From assembly GCA_036939975.1 (NCBI GenBank), contig JALLPB010000600.1, forward strand, positions 1 to 14,338: DNA of 14,338 bases. Reading direction: 5' to 3'. The stretch's first letter is position 1; every line of letters begins with the position of its first letter. Of this stretch, positions 1-7,900 are shown in pieces. The stretch is from Cyclostephanos tholiformis. Its lineage: Eukaryota; Bacillariophyta; Thalassiosirophyceae; Thalassiosirales; Thalassiosiraceae. The translations under genes were made by a program, and so were the position numbers. The notes beneath the pieces are model-generated. The model saw nothing but the letters and a program-made list of their open reading frames with translations. It was not told the DNA's origin and made no database searches.

Positions 1-93
1 GCCAGGGTGATCCACTTCATTTTTAAGCATTAAAATAAGCTCATAATTTTCTCTTTCTGACCTGAAACACATGCCACTTCGTATTCACTTGTT

Positions 94-494
94 TTATTTC
101 ATTTCAGGGGAAAAGTTATCCACTAGCCTAGGTAACTTGCTAAAAAAATCCCCCCAATAGCATGAAAATGGCATCTCTATTGTGCATTGTTGCCTGGGAA
201 TATGGGGAGTTAGTGCACCACCACCAATAAAGAAATTTTGGAAGTTTCCTGCCCCAACTGCCATACTGAGAACCCTCGTAGGTACATATTTTGTCCGGGA
301 GTGGATCTGCTGCCACAGCATGGATGACTTATGTCTCTCTAACCAAATAGCATGATATCTTTGGTCAGCCACTAACTGCCGGTGTTTCTGTTGTCCCCCA
401 TCCTGTAATTAATCACACACTCCTCCAGCTCTTGCAGGGCACACTCATTGATATTGTGGGAACAGAAATCGATGACAGTGGCAGGAATTGGCAT
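94..494 (-). other. possible decayed coding fragment, two overlapping frames
   Basis: On the minus strand, an ATG-initiated frame (494 to 372, 40 residues, including ECALQELEECVINYRMGD) ends in TAG. A second open frame, offset by one base, starts at the overlapping TAGTG and runs to 94 (about 92 residues, including ADQRYHAIWLERHKSSMLWQ). Both have fairly protein-like composition and abut exactly, as expected for a frameshifted relic of a gene or transposon ORF. Another reading is an intron ending in TTACAG just upstream of the second frame. I do not recognise a family in either piece. Chance open frames remain quite possible. Confidence 0.2.
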
Positions 495-667
495 GCTGGT
501 TAGGTCATTTACCAACTATGTGTGGCATGGGGGTTGGCTAACTCTTGTTGGCGGCCACAATATGGCAGGGTTGGCGGCCATGGAGGGGGGGATACGGAGA
601 TTTGATTGTGGTGGGGGGGGGGATGCTTATGTTTGTTTCCTCTGTACCTTCGTAATATTCCTATGTA

Positions 668-703
668 AAGTTGCTAGCAACTTGGTGAGAACTTGCTAGC
701 AAC
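668..703. repeat. paired TTGCTAGCAAC palindromic repeats
   Basis: A perfect 16-bp palindrome, AAGTTGCTAGCAACTT, lies at 668-683. A second copy of its core, TTGCTAGCAAC, lies at 693-703. The first core starts at 671, so the two are 22 bp apart, close to two helical turns. Such paired dyads can be protein-binding sites, but here it could equally be simple repeat decay. It lies about 350 bp upstream of the QCR2 start codon. Confidence 0.5.
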
Positions 704-905
704 CTAGCTGCTGCTGGACTTGTATTATTTCTGTTGATGGTTTCTCTTCTTGGGAAGCTTTTACAAGCTTGTCCCCAATCCAATCTTAGACTCAAACCCT
801 CATTATTTTTCCCTCGTGATAATACAAGTGTCACAACTAATGACACGTTACTTAGCTCCCAGAAATGTTTTACTTTCTTGAGCGATTCACATAAGTACTA
901 ACGCA

Positions 906-911
906 TATAAA
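906..911 (+). promoter_or_regulatory. candidate TATA box for QCR2
   Basis: The sequence TATAAA lies in an AT-rich setting about 145 nt upstream of the QCR2 ATG. A start site some 25-35 nt downstream would give a 5' leader of about 110 nt that contains an out-of-frame ATG at 956. This rests on motif and position only. Confidence 0.3.
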
Positions 912-1050
912 CTGATTTATGTTATTGTACTGGTAGTAATTGGATCCTGTCGGCGATGTACAGACTGACTGGGTTCGTTGGAAAGAGCAGGGGGCGGAAA
1001 AAAAACAACTCGTTTACAACAAAATATCGATATTATCTTCATCCCCGACA

Positions 1051-2566
1051 ATGGTAGCTCGAGGACTTACCCAAGCGGCACGTGCCGTCACTTCCAGAGC
1101 TGGGTCAAACAGATATTTTTCTGCATTAACTGCTGCTGAAGAATTCCCGGGGTGAGATGTTGGCGTTCTTTTATTGTCTATATACCAAATGGCTGAAGAT
1201 GCCCCCCACAAGACATCGTCTAACAACCCCTCCTGTCCACATTTTCCCCCTCGATTTTTTTGAACAGGATTCCCTCTATTTCTCCCGCTCCCAAGAAAGG
1301 CAGCATCTCCTCGGTTACCACACTTCCCTCCGGTCTCACCGTCGTCACAGAAAATGCGTCCCTAACATCCACCGTCGCTCTTACTTTCCCCACTGCCGGT
1401 TCGTCCAATGAGGGTCCCGCCGAGGCTGGTGCAGCGATCGCTAATCGATACCTCTCTTTCAAATCCGGGAGTGGACTTTCATCTGCTCTCATCATCCGTA
1501 ATCTGGAGGACGTTGGGGCATCCCTCTTCTCGAGCGCAGGGCGTCGTGGCGCCACCGTCGGATTCACGGCCGCGAGGGAGCACGCAGCCTACGTCGCGCC
1601 GTTGTTGGCCACCAGTTGCTCGTTCGAGAAGTGGGAAGTGAAGGAAGCGCAGACTTTGGCGGCCGCCGAGGTGGAAGATACCACTTCCAACGCTCAGGTG
1701 AGGCGTTTGATGAGTCGTGGAGTTACAACGCGGAATGCGCCTCTTGTTTTCATTGGTAATTTTTTTGCTTTTCTTTTACCTCATGATTAAACAAATTGTT
1801 TCTCCAGGCGTCTCTCACTGATCAAATCTACGCAGCTGCCTACGGCGCCCAATCCTCTATGGGGCGCTCGTACTACACCTCAGGAGCCAGTCGCCCGTCT
1901 ATTATTTCCTTCCGCGAACGCACCTACACTCTCAAAGGCGCCGTCCTCGCCGCCACTGGCGTGGCTGATCACGAGGCGTTCGTACGCATGGTCGAGGAGG
2001 AGTTCCCTGCCCCCCCCCCTGGAACGGAGGCTGCATCGATAATTACTTCGGCTTACATGGGTGGTGAGGCTCGTCTTTCGACTCCCTCGAAGGGATATGC
2101 TCATGTGGCGTTGGCGTTCGAGGGACCGAAATCCGCTCCGGTAATGAATGTGTTGAAGCATTGCCTTAATATGAGCGGAGCTTCGGCTTTCGCTGCACCG
2201 GGTATCGTTGGAGTCTATGGAGGAGGCGCTCCTGGAGATGCAATGGCTATCGTTGATGCATTGTCGAAGGCATTGGGTGAAGCTCCTTCGCAAGATGGCG
2301 TTGCTAAGGCGAAGGCAGCCGCCAAGGCAGAAGCACTCAGGGCGTTGGATGCGGGGAGCAAGAGCTTGGCAGATGCCATGACTGCGTCAATTTTGGATTC
2401 ATGTGGTTTTAGTGCCAAGGCGCTTGCAGAGTCGTACGATGCTGTGTCGGCGGATCATGTAGGTGTGGCGTATTCGGCCATGGTGAAAAGTAGACTTTCT
2501 CTTGCGGCAGTGGGTGATATCTCCAACGTTCCTTACCTTGCCACCATTGCCACGAGGTTTGGCTGA
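1051..2566 (+). CDS. QCR2: cytochrome bc1 complex core protein 2 (three exons)
   Basis: Exons 1051-1151, 1268-1697 and 1808-2566 join in frame to give 429 residues, the usual size for this family. The product is a non-catalytic M16-fold subunit on the matrix side of mitochondrial complex III, which passes electrons from ubiquinol to cytochrome c. Residues 1-23 are rich in Arg, Ala and Ser with no acidic residue. They end in R21-Y-F before S24-A, a good fit to an R-3 processing site. The conserved core-2 style block (GLTVVTENA, then AGSSNEGPAEAGAAIANRY) is followed by a REHAAY segment, FEKWEV and YAAAYG. Where active M16 peptidases carry HxxEH, this protein has IANRY (about residues 91-95), so it should be inactive. 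The alpha-MPP glycine-rich loop is not evident, which favours core 2 over the processing peptidase. The start is the ATG that yields the presequence. A C10 run at 2010-2019 encodes Ala-Pro-Pro-Pro in frame. Confidence 0.87.
1152..1267 (+). other. QCR2 intron 1
   Basis: This is a 116-nt GT-AG intron with donor GTGAGA and acceptor TTTTTTGAACAG. It interrupts a glycine codon (GG before it, G after it). It separates the mitochondrial presequence plus about ten residues from the body of the protein. Removing it fuses EEFPG to IPSISPAPKKG in frame, whereas reading through meets a stop at once (TGA at 1154). Confidence 0.85.
1698..1807 (+). other. QCR2 intron 2
   Basis: This is a 110-nt phase-0 GT-AG intron with the strong donor CAG|GTGAGG and a pyrimidine-rich acceptor ending TGTTTCTCCAG. 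Splicing joins NAQ to ASLTDQIYAAAYG, which restores a segment typical of M16/core proteins. The unspliced frame ends at a TAA within the intron. Confidence 0.88.
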
Positions 2567-2790
2567 TCAGAATTTTCAGACGGCGAGAAGTAACAATGTT
2601 GAGTGTTACGAAATGTGGATGTAATGAATCGACGAACGAATACTATCGTCTTCCTGTTTATGGAAAGAGAATTTATGGATAACAACCGCTCTGTCATGGG
2701 CTGCGACGTAAAGTCATGCTCTTGCATTTGCTGTCAACGAATCCAGATAAAACTAGTATCATTTACACGGTCTATGATGCCATTGTGCCA
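2567..2790. other. convergent 3' spacer between QCR2 and the pseudouridine synthase
   Basis: These 224 bp separate two genes that face each other and must carry both 3' UTRs and cleavage sites. I see no canonical AATAAA on the plus strand. The open frames here are short and do not resemble protein. Confidence 0.7.
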
Positions 2791-4542
2791 CTAGCTCAAT
2801 TCCACTCCAGCAGGCAAGATAGCATTGATCACTTCCGACATATCAGGTGCCAGTGGCGCTTCAAAGACTAAGGTTTCACCTGTTACTGGATGATTGATCT
2901 CTAACCTCTGCGCATGTAATAATGGACGCGTTATTCCTCTCTTTGCGTTCAATGCTTTGTTCCAATCTGCCAAACCGTATACATCATCGCCATATATTGG
3001 TGTGCCGTGATCTTGAAGGTGAACACGTATTTGATGAGTGCGCCCTGTTGCTATTCTAACCTGAACCACCGATAGTTTGCCATCGTGGTGAATAGTATGT
3101 ATATGAGACATGGCCGGTCTTCCTTGCTTCGCGACTGACATAGATGTGTTGCTAGTTAGATGAGCGTGACCCCTTGAAGCCATTGAAGAGGATGGATTTG
3201 GTACGACTCTCATTTTTTGTCGATGCAACGGATGTCGCCCTATGGGCTTATCGATCCATTGATCCTCACCCGGATTTCCAATCGCTACAGCGATGTATTG
3301 CTTCTTGACTTTACGATCAGCAAATGCTTGCGACAAATTCGCAAGAGCCAACGATGTTTTGGCTACAACTAAGACTCCAGATGTACCTTTGTCAAGGCGG
3401 TGTACGATTCCAGGACGGAGGGTGGGGATTGAATTGGTAACAGAATCATTTTGATTGACGTCAGCCTCATTGTTTCCCATGGAGGAGCAACTAGAATCTA
3501 CTCCTTTTGCATCATCGGTAAAGAATTCCCCCGGACCAAATGAGCTCTCGTTCATCAAATAATGCGATAATGCGTTTACTACCGTTCCATCCCAATTACC
3601 TGCGGCTGGATGAACCACCATCCCGGCTTGTTTATTTATCACAACCATGTGCTCGTCTTCGTACAGTATATCCAAAGGGATTTTTTGTGCAATGATCTCG
3701 GTCGGAGAGATAAAATTGGACAGCAGTGTCGAGGAGGAGGATGTGGATAGGAGAGAATCACGAGATGGGTAGATAACGATTGAGGACGGTTCTAATATGT
3801 GTGACTTGCGTTGTATGGGTGTACAGCGCTGCTCGATAAGTCCACGAGGCACGGACGTAGTCTCGTCGTAGTCTTTCCAGGCGTTCGTAAATTCGTTTGC
3901 ATCCTCCGGTGGCACGACAAAAACAAACCCGCTAGATAAAAGTGTTCCGCATTGCGAACGAGAGATGGATAAAGGATTCGATTTTTGGTAATCGTTGCCA
4001 TCACATCCTTCGTTCAACAGTTCCACCAATACTGCATCTATTCTCTTGCCGCTAACATGAAGCGGTACCTCATACGCTGAAAAGTTGATTTCTTGCATTA
4101 GGCTAACATAGTCAGTGTCAGGTTCGGCATCAAGGGAGCTGTCTTCATACCCATCAATCATATGTGAAATGTCACTAGCAACTGAGGAATTCTGTGTCCT
4201 TTGCTTTTGTTTTTGTTGCATGACCTGCTTCTCCTGTTTCATCTTTCGTTTCATCATTTTCTTTTTTAGATCATTGCTTGAATTTCGTTTGCGTCCCATT
4301 AGTGCCGTATCATCCTCTTCTGCGTTCAAATCCTTTTCATTAGACAAGATGGCCTCCAGATCATAATTGGATGAAATTTTTTGCAACTTCGCGTTGCATA
4401 TCGTCGTTGCTGTAGTAAGCTTTGCCGTGGGAGGGATGGCCCGATGAAATATCGATACAGGTTCAAACGAAAAGGGGGTTGCAATCGTTGAGATGAGTTC
4501 AATTGTCAACATCCATGTGACCGCGGGTGATAGCGTCTTCAT
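2791..4542 (-). CDS. RluA/RluD-family pseudouridine synthase with S4 domain
   Basis: This is an intronless frame of 583 residues that ends in TAG. The enzyme isomerises uridine to pseudouridine in RNA; RluD-type members act on large-subunit rRNA and relatives act on tRNA. An S4 RNA-binding domain spans about 161-209 (GKRIDAVLVELL, then SRSQCGTLLSSGFVFV). The catalytic domain starts near 288 (LDILYEDEHMVVINKQAGMV, VHPAAGNWDGTVVNALSHYL). The signature HRLDKGTSG lies at 381-389 with catalytic Asp384, and GRTHQIRVHL lies at 500-509. Unusual parts are an acidic insert of about 45 residues (about 330-375) before the signature, and a Lys/Gln-rich stretch at about 84-117. Residues 1-23 form a hydrophobic leader ending T-P-F-S-F, possibly a plastid-targeting presequence; mitochondria are an alternative. 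The gene shares a short divergent spacer with ELP1. The family assignment is firm. The exact RNA target and the compartment are not. Confidence 0.92.
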   Translation of the reverse strand: MKTLSPAVTWMLTIELISTIATPFSFEPVSIFHRAIPPTAKLTTATTICNAKLQKISSNYDLEAILSNEKDLNAEEDDTALMGRKRNSSNDLKKKMMKRKMKQEKQVMQQKQKQRTQNSSVASDISHMIDGYEDSSLDAEPDTDYVSLMQEINFSAYEVPLHVSGKRIDAVLVELLNEGCDGNDYQKSNPLSISRSQCGTLLSSGFVFVVPPEDANEFTNAWKDYDETTSVPRGLIEQRCTPIQRKSHILEPSSIVIYPSRDSLLSTSSSSTLLSNFISPTEIIAQKIPLDILYEDEHMVVINKQAGMVVHPAAGNWDGTVVNALSHYLMNESSFGPGEFFTDDAKGVDSSCSSMGNNEADVNQNDSVTNSIPTLRPGIVHRLDKGTSGVLVVAKTSLALANLSQAFADRKVKKQYIAVAIGNPGEDQWIDKPIGRHPLHRQKMRVVPNPSSSMASRGHAHLTSNTSMSVAKQGRPAMSHIHTIHHDGKLSVVQVRIATGRTHQIRVHLQDHGTPIYGDDVYGLADWNKALNAKRGITRPLLHAQRLEINHPVTGETLVFEAPLAPDMSEVINAILPAGVELS

Positions 4543-4913
4543 ACTTCAAATTTTTGTCTCTGGCAGAATTGGCCTTCCGAGTTGTGTGCCTTTCCCCCTG
4601 TCCCCTGCATTATTCGATGATGGCTGGCTTGAAAACTGAAAAAGCTGAAGGAGGGCGCTACCAATGGTACTTAATTTCGACATTAAAAGGAACGCTTCCA
4701 TCCAATATCGAAATTACACCATTTAGAGTTATCAACATTCCGACATTCGCAATTCCCCCTCTATCCCCCACCCCAAACCGCACACCACAAACCACAAAAA
4801 ATATATTGTAATATCCACTGAAATATTTTATCCACGAAGGAAGTGCACCTCAACTTTTGCCCTCCTCTCGTTCTAGAGAGGAGTATATCGTTGCTTGTCG
4901 AATAAACAACAAG
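4543..4913. promoter_or_regulatory. divergent spacer, likely bidirectional promoter
   Basis: These 371 bp lie between the start codons of the minus-strand pseudouridine synthase and the plus-strand ELP1 gene, and must contain both promoters and 5' UTRs. The ELP1-proximal part is AT-rich (ATATATTG near 4800, AATATTTTATCC near 4822). An upstream plus-strand ATG at 4617 opens a frame of about 64 codons that ends at 4811. Its composition does not suggest a protein. No clear TATAAA lies at a convincing position for either gene. Confidence 0.55.
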
Positions 4914-7900
4914 ATGAGAAATTTGTCACTGCAGGGTGAGGTCCGCCACGTATTACCACGACAATGCGATGAGCGCCTGTCAAATATTCATATTGTGGCG
5001 GTGGTGCAAAATACAAGCACCTATCTGCACATTGGTCCGGGTCAGAACGCCTTCACCAGCGGCGACGAGAATCATCGGTTGACTAATCCGCCCGTGTCAT
5101 TTGTTCTCACATCGGATGGTAATTTGATGGCTTTAGATACCGTTGGAAGAAAAGTTTGGATTGTCGATCTTGAGAAGGTTGCCGATGACTCAAATGAAGA
5201 TGGTAGAAATGAAAATGTGGATGGTTATGCTGATGTCAGTGATGCGCACTTGAGGCCACGTTCTCAATGGTTCTACGCAGGTAGTTTCGTGGAAGAAAAC
5301 TCACCCGACGCGATAGGTGCTGACAAAGATGGCATTATGGATATGCATCTAGCCAGCGAATGCGGTTTTCACATAACTTGCCTCTCCCACGCCGGCCATG
5401 TCGTATCTGTCTCCATAGATGACACCAACACCATTGCATCTAAAGGGGGCAATGTAGAGGAGGGAAGTGAATGTATTGGAACCTTTGAAAATGGATTAGA
5501 AAGTGGAGGGTGGAGTCCAGATGGGGAGATTCTGGCGCTTGTTACCTTTGCTAGCGACGAGGACGAGGACGGGAACAAGATTGGGAACGCCAATTATCCC
5601 GATGCAAAAATTCCAATTCTCATGACAATGAACACGCAATACGAGACACTGGCTGAAATACGCTTGGATCCATGTCTCATCCCTCTGCACTCGAGCGACA
5701 TCTATGGCTATCCTCATTCGAATTCAATATCAATATGTTGGCGACCCGATAGCTCAACTGTTGCCGTGTCAACTGTGGATACCGATGTCAACAACAAAGC
5801 TATTAGGCGTATCCGTACCTATAATCGAACCACGCTTCAAATATTATCTGTTTCCAAGGAAGAAGATGGCTCCGGGAGAGATGTACCAAACCTTTTACCA
5901 GTGCCACCGACTTGGGCTCCATCGGGAGGCTCCCATTATGTAGGGGCAGTTCAGTCGTCGCGATCAATTAGCACGAAGAGCGCCAAATCTAGGCAGGTGG
6001 CTATGCAGGTGGCATTCATGGAGCCGAATGGACTTCGTCATAGGGAGTGCAAGATTCACAATACGACTGCTTCGATAAATGACAGGGAGGATGTGATCGG
6101 AGTAGCATTCAACTTGGAGGGTGATTTGTTGGTAGTGACAAGTATTGTGACGACAAGTGACTCTGCATCACATCAGCAGTATCATTATGGAAAGGTCCAA
6201 TTCTATCATTCAAGTAATTTCCATTGGTATCTGAAATATGAACTGCGGTATAATGGGGATGCAAGAACTGGGCCCTTAGTTGTAACCAATATGAAGTTCT
6301 CAGAGGAGGATCCGTATCAAATTGTAATTGCTTTGAAGCAACAGAAGGATGGTGCTTTAGAATGGCGAGAGTATATGTTCCGATGGGATGCATCCACCAT
6401 TCATTATTGCGACAACTATTGGCTGCCAACCTCATCGTCCGTGCTTGCTATGACAATTGATGGAAAGACTTTGAACTTTACTGCACTCGACAAGGCAATT
6501 ATTCCTCCGCCAATGTATGCTTCTTCGCTGGAGCTTCCCGCGCCAGCGGTCGGTATAGCAACTAGACCATGTTTTTGCAATGAAGTGGCTACTGAGAATA
6601 GATGTACAGACTTCATAGTTGCTCTGTCGGATGGCAGATTGGCACTGCTGAAATATGGCGGCGGCGGAAATATTGTGTTGTCTATCACGCCTGGGTTTCA
6701 ACCACCATCGCTTCTTGCCGTTGTCGACCCATTCAATATTAATAGATCAGATGACAGTGACGACAGCGGCCTACATTTTCAAGGCATGGTATTAAGAGAT
6801 ATCTCAGTCATCGATGCCATGAATGATTCTTTGACTGTCGTTGCTTTATCCTTTTCACCAGGTACAAGTGGTACAGAGCATCATTTTGATATTCTTGTTG
6901 AAATGAAGGTATCGTGGATCGCCCAAACCGATTCACCTGGAGTAACGATCACTTATTCACTACCACTTGAGGGACGAGCTCTACGAGTCGTGAGCTGGTC
7001 GGACATGGTTATTTCCCCAGGCGCCCGTGGCAAGGCGTTGGTTGAGCTTACCGACGGCTCTCTCCTGGAATATTCACAAGGAGGTATACTGGCGCCTTGC
7101 GGTGCGGGGCCAATGCTGGAACCATGTCCTTGGATCGCAGGCATATATGATGCACATAGGGCATCAACAACATCCTCAAACGCTAGCAAGGATCCCTCCC
7201 TTGTAAAAGATGAAACGTCCGAGCACCTCGTCATCGGCCTCTCCCCTCGCTACCGTCTTTACTCCGGAGAGCGTCTCCTTTCAAACGCCTCATCATCCTT
7301 TGTCATCTCTCTCCCCCATAAGTTTCTAACACACGTGACGATTGGGTCTCAACCACAACTGAAGTTTCTCCCACTTGCCACCCTTTGTGACTTTGATCCT
7401 CTCCAGGGTTCCGACGATCAAAATGCTATGCTAGACGGATATGAACCAAGAAGTGTTGAACGCGGAACTCGTCTTGTTGCTTTCTTCCCAACATTGCCCA
7501 TCGTCGTACTACAAATGCCCCGAGGAAATCTAGAGAGCATTACTCCTCGAGCGTGCCTCTTGCCGTACATAATGTTGAAGATTCTTCGAGGAGATTTTCT
7601 TACAGCGTTGGATGTAATGCGGAGGCAACGCGTAGATTTGAATCTGATTGTAGATATAAATCCATACAGTTTCTTGGAAAAAGGAGGAGCGGAGCAATTT
7701 GTGGGCCAGATTGAGAAGATTGACAATATAAATCTCTTCCTCTCTAGTTTGATTGATGTGGACACTACTCTGTGGAAGTATCCTATTCCACCATGGATAC
7801 ACAACGAGATGGGCTTATCGGCGACACATCGACAACTCACAGTGGGAAAGGTGAACGCGGTGTGTCAAAAAATTAGGAATATATTACTCAATGCAGAGAA

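Larger units (their letters stand above)
1..1050. other. gene-free left flank with short repeats
   Basis: I see no convincing gene here. The stretch holds two short minus-strand ORF scraps (372-494 and 94-372), a G10 run at 613-622, the direct repeat TTGGCGGCCA at 548-557 and 571-580, two NheI-type palindromic cores near 668-702, and the likely promoter and 5' UTR of the QCR2 gene from about 900 onward. Reading frames on the plus strand around 448-699 are driven by G-rich low complexity and do not look like protein. I saw no tRNA-like B box or other RNA gene. Confidence 0.6.

Noticed and set aside
448..699. Plus-strand 83-codon frame in the left flank
   Set aside because: The translation is driven by G-rich low complexity (GGGG runs) and lacks any domain-like pattern.
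1076..1087. CGGCACGTGCCG palindrome containing a CACGTG G-box
   Set aside because: It lies inside the QCR2 presequence codons, where Ala/Arg codons easily create it. There is no sign of a regulatory role.
940..1155. Longer N-terminus for QCR2 from an upstream TTG
   Set aside because: The start codon is non-ATG, and the extra residues would place charged sequence ahead of a well-formed mitochondrial presequence that starts at the ATG at 1051.
1220..1567. Minus-strand 115-codon frame opposite QCR2 exon 2
   Set aside because: It is a shadow of GC-rich coding sequence. The plus-strand exon has clear family motifs and splice sites.
1880..2293. Minus-strand 137-codon frame opposite QCR2 exon 3
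   Set aside because: It is a Ser/Arg/His-rich antisense shadow with no recognisable domain.
4617..4811. ATG-initiated frame in the divergent spacer
   Set aside because: It is about 64 codons with unstructured Pro/Thr-rich content, sits in the promoter region and has no partner splice donor linking it to ELP1.
7418..7840. Minus-strand 140-codon frame inside ELP1
   Set aside because: It lies wholly opposite the conserved MPRGNLE and helical-repeat coding region of ELP1.
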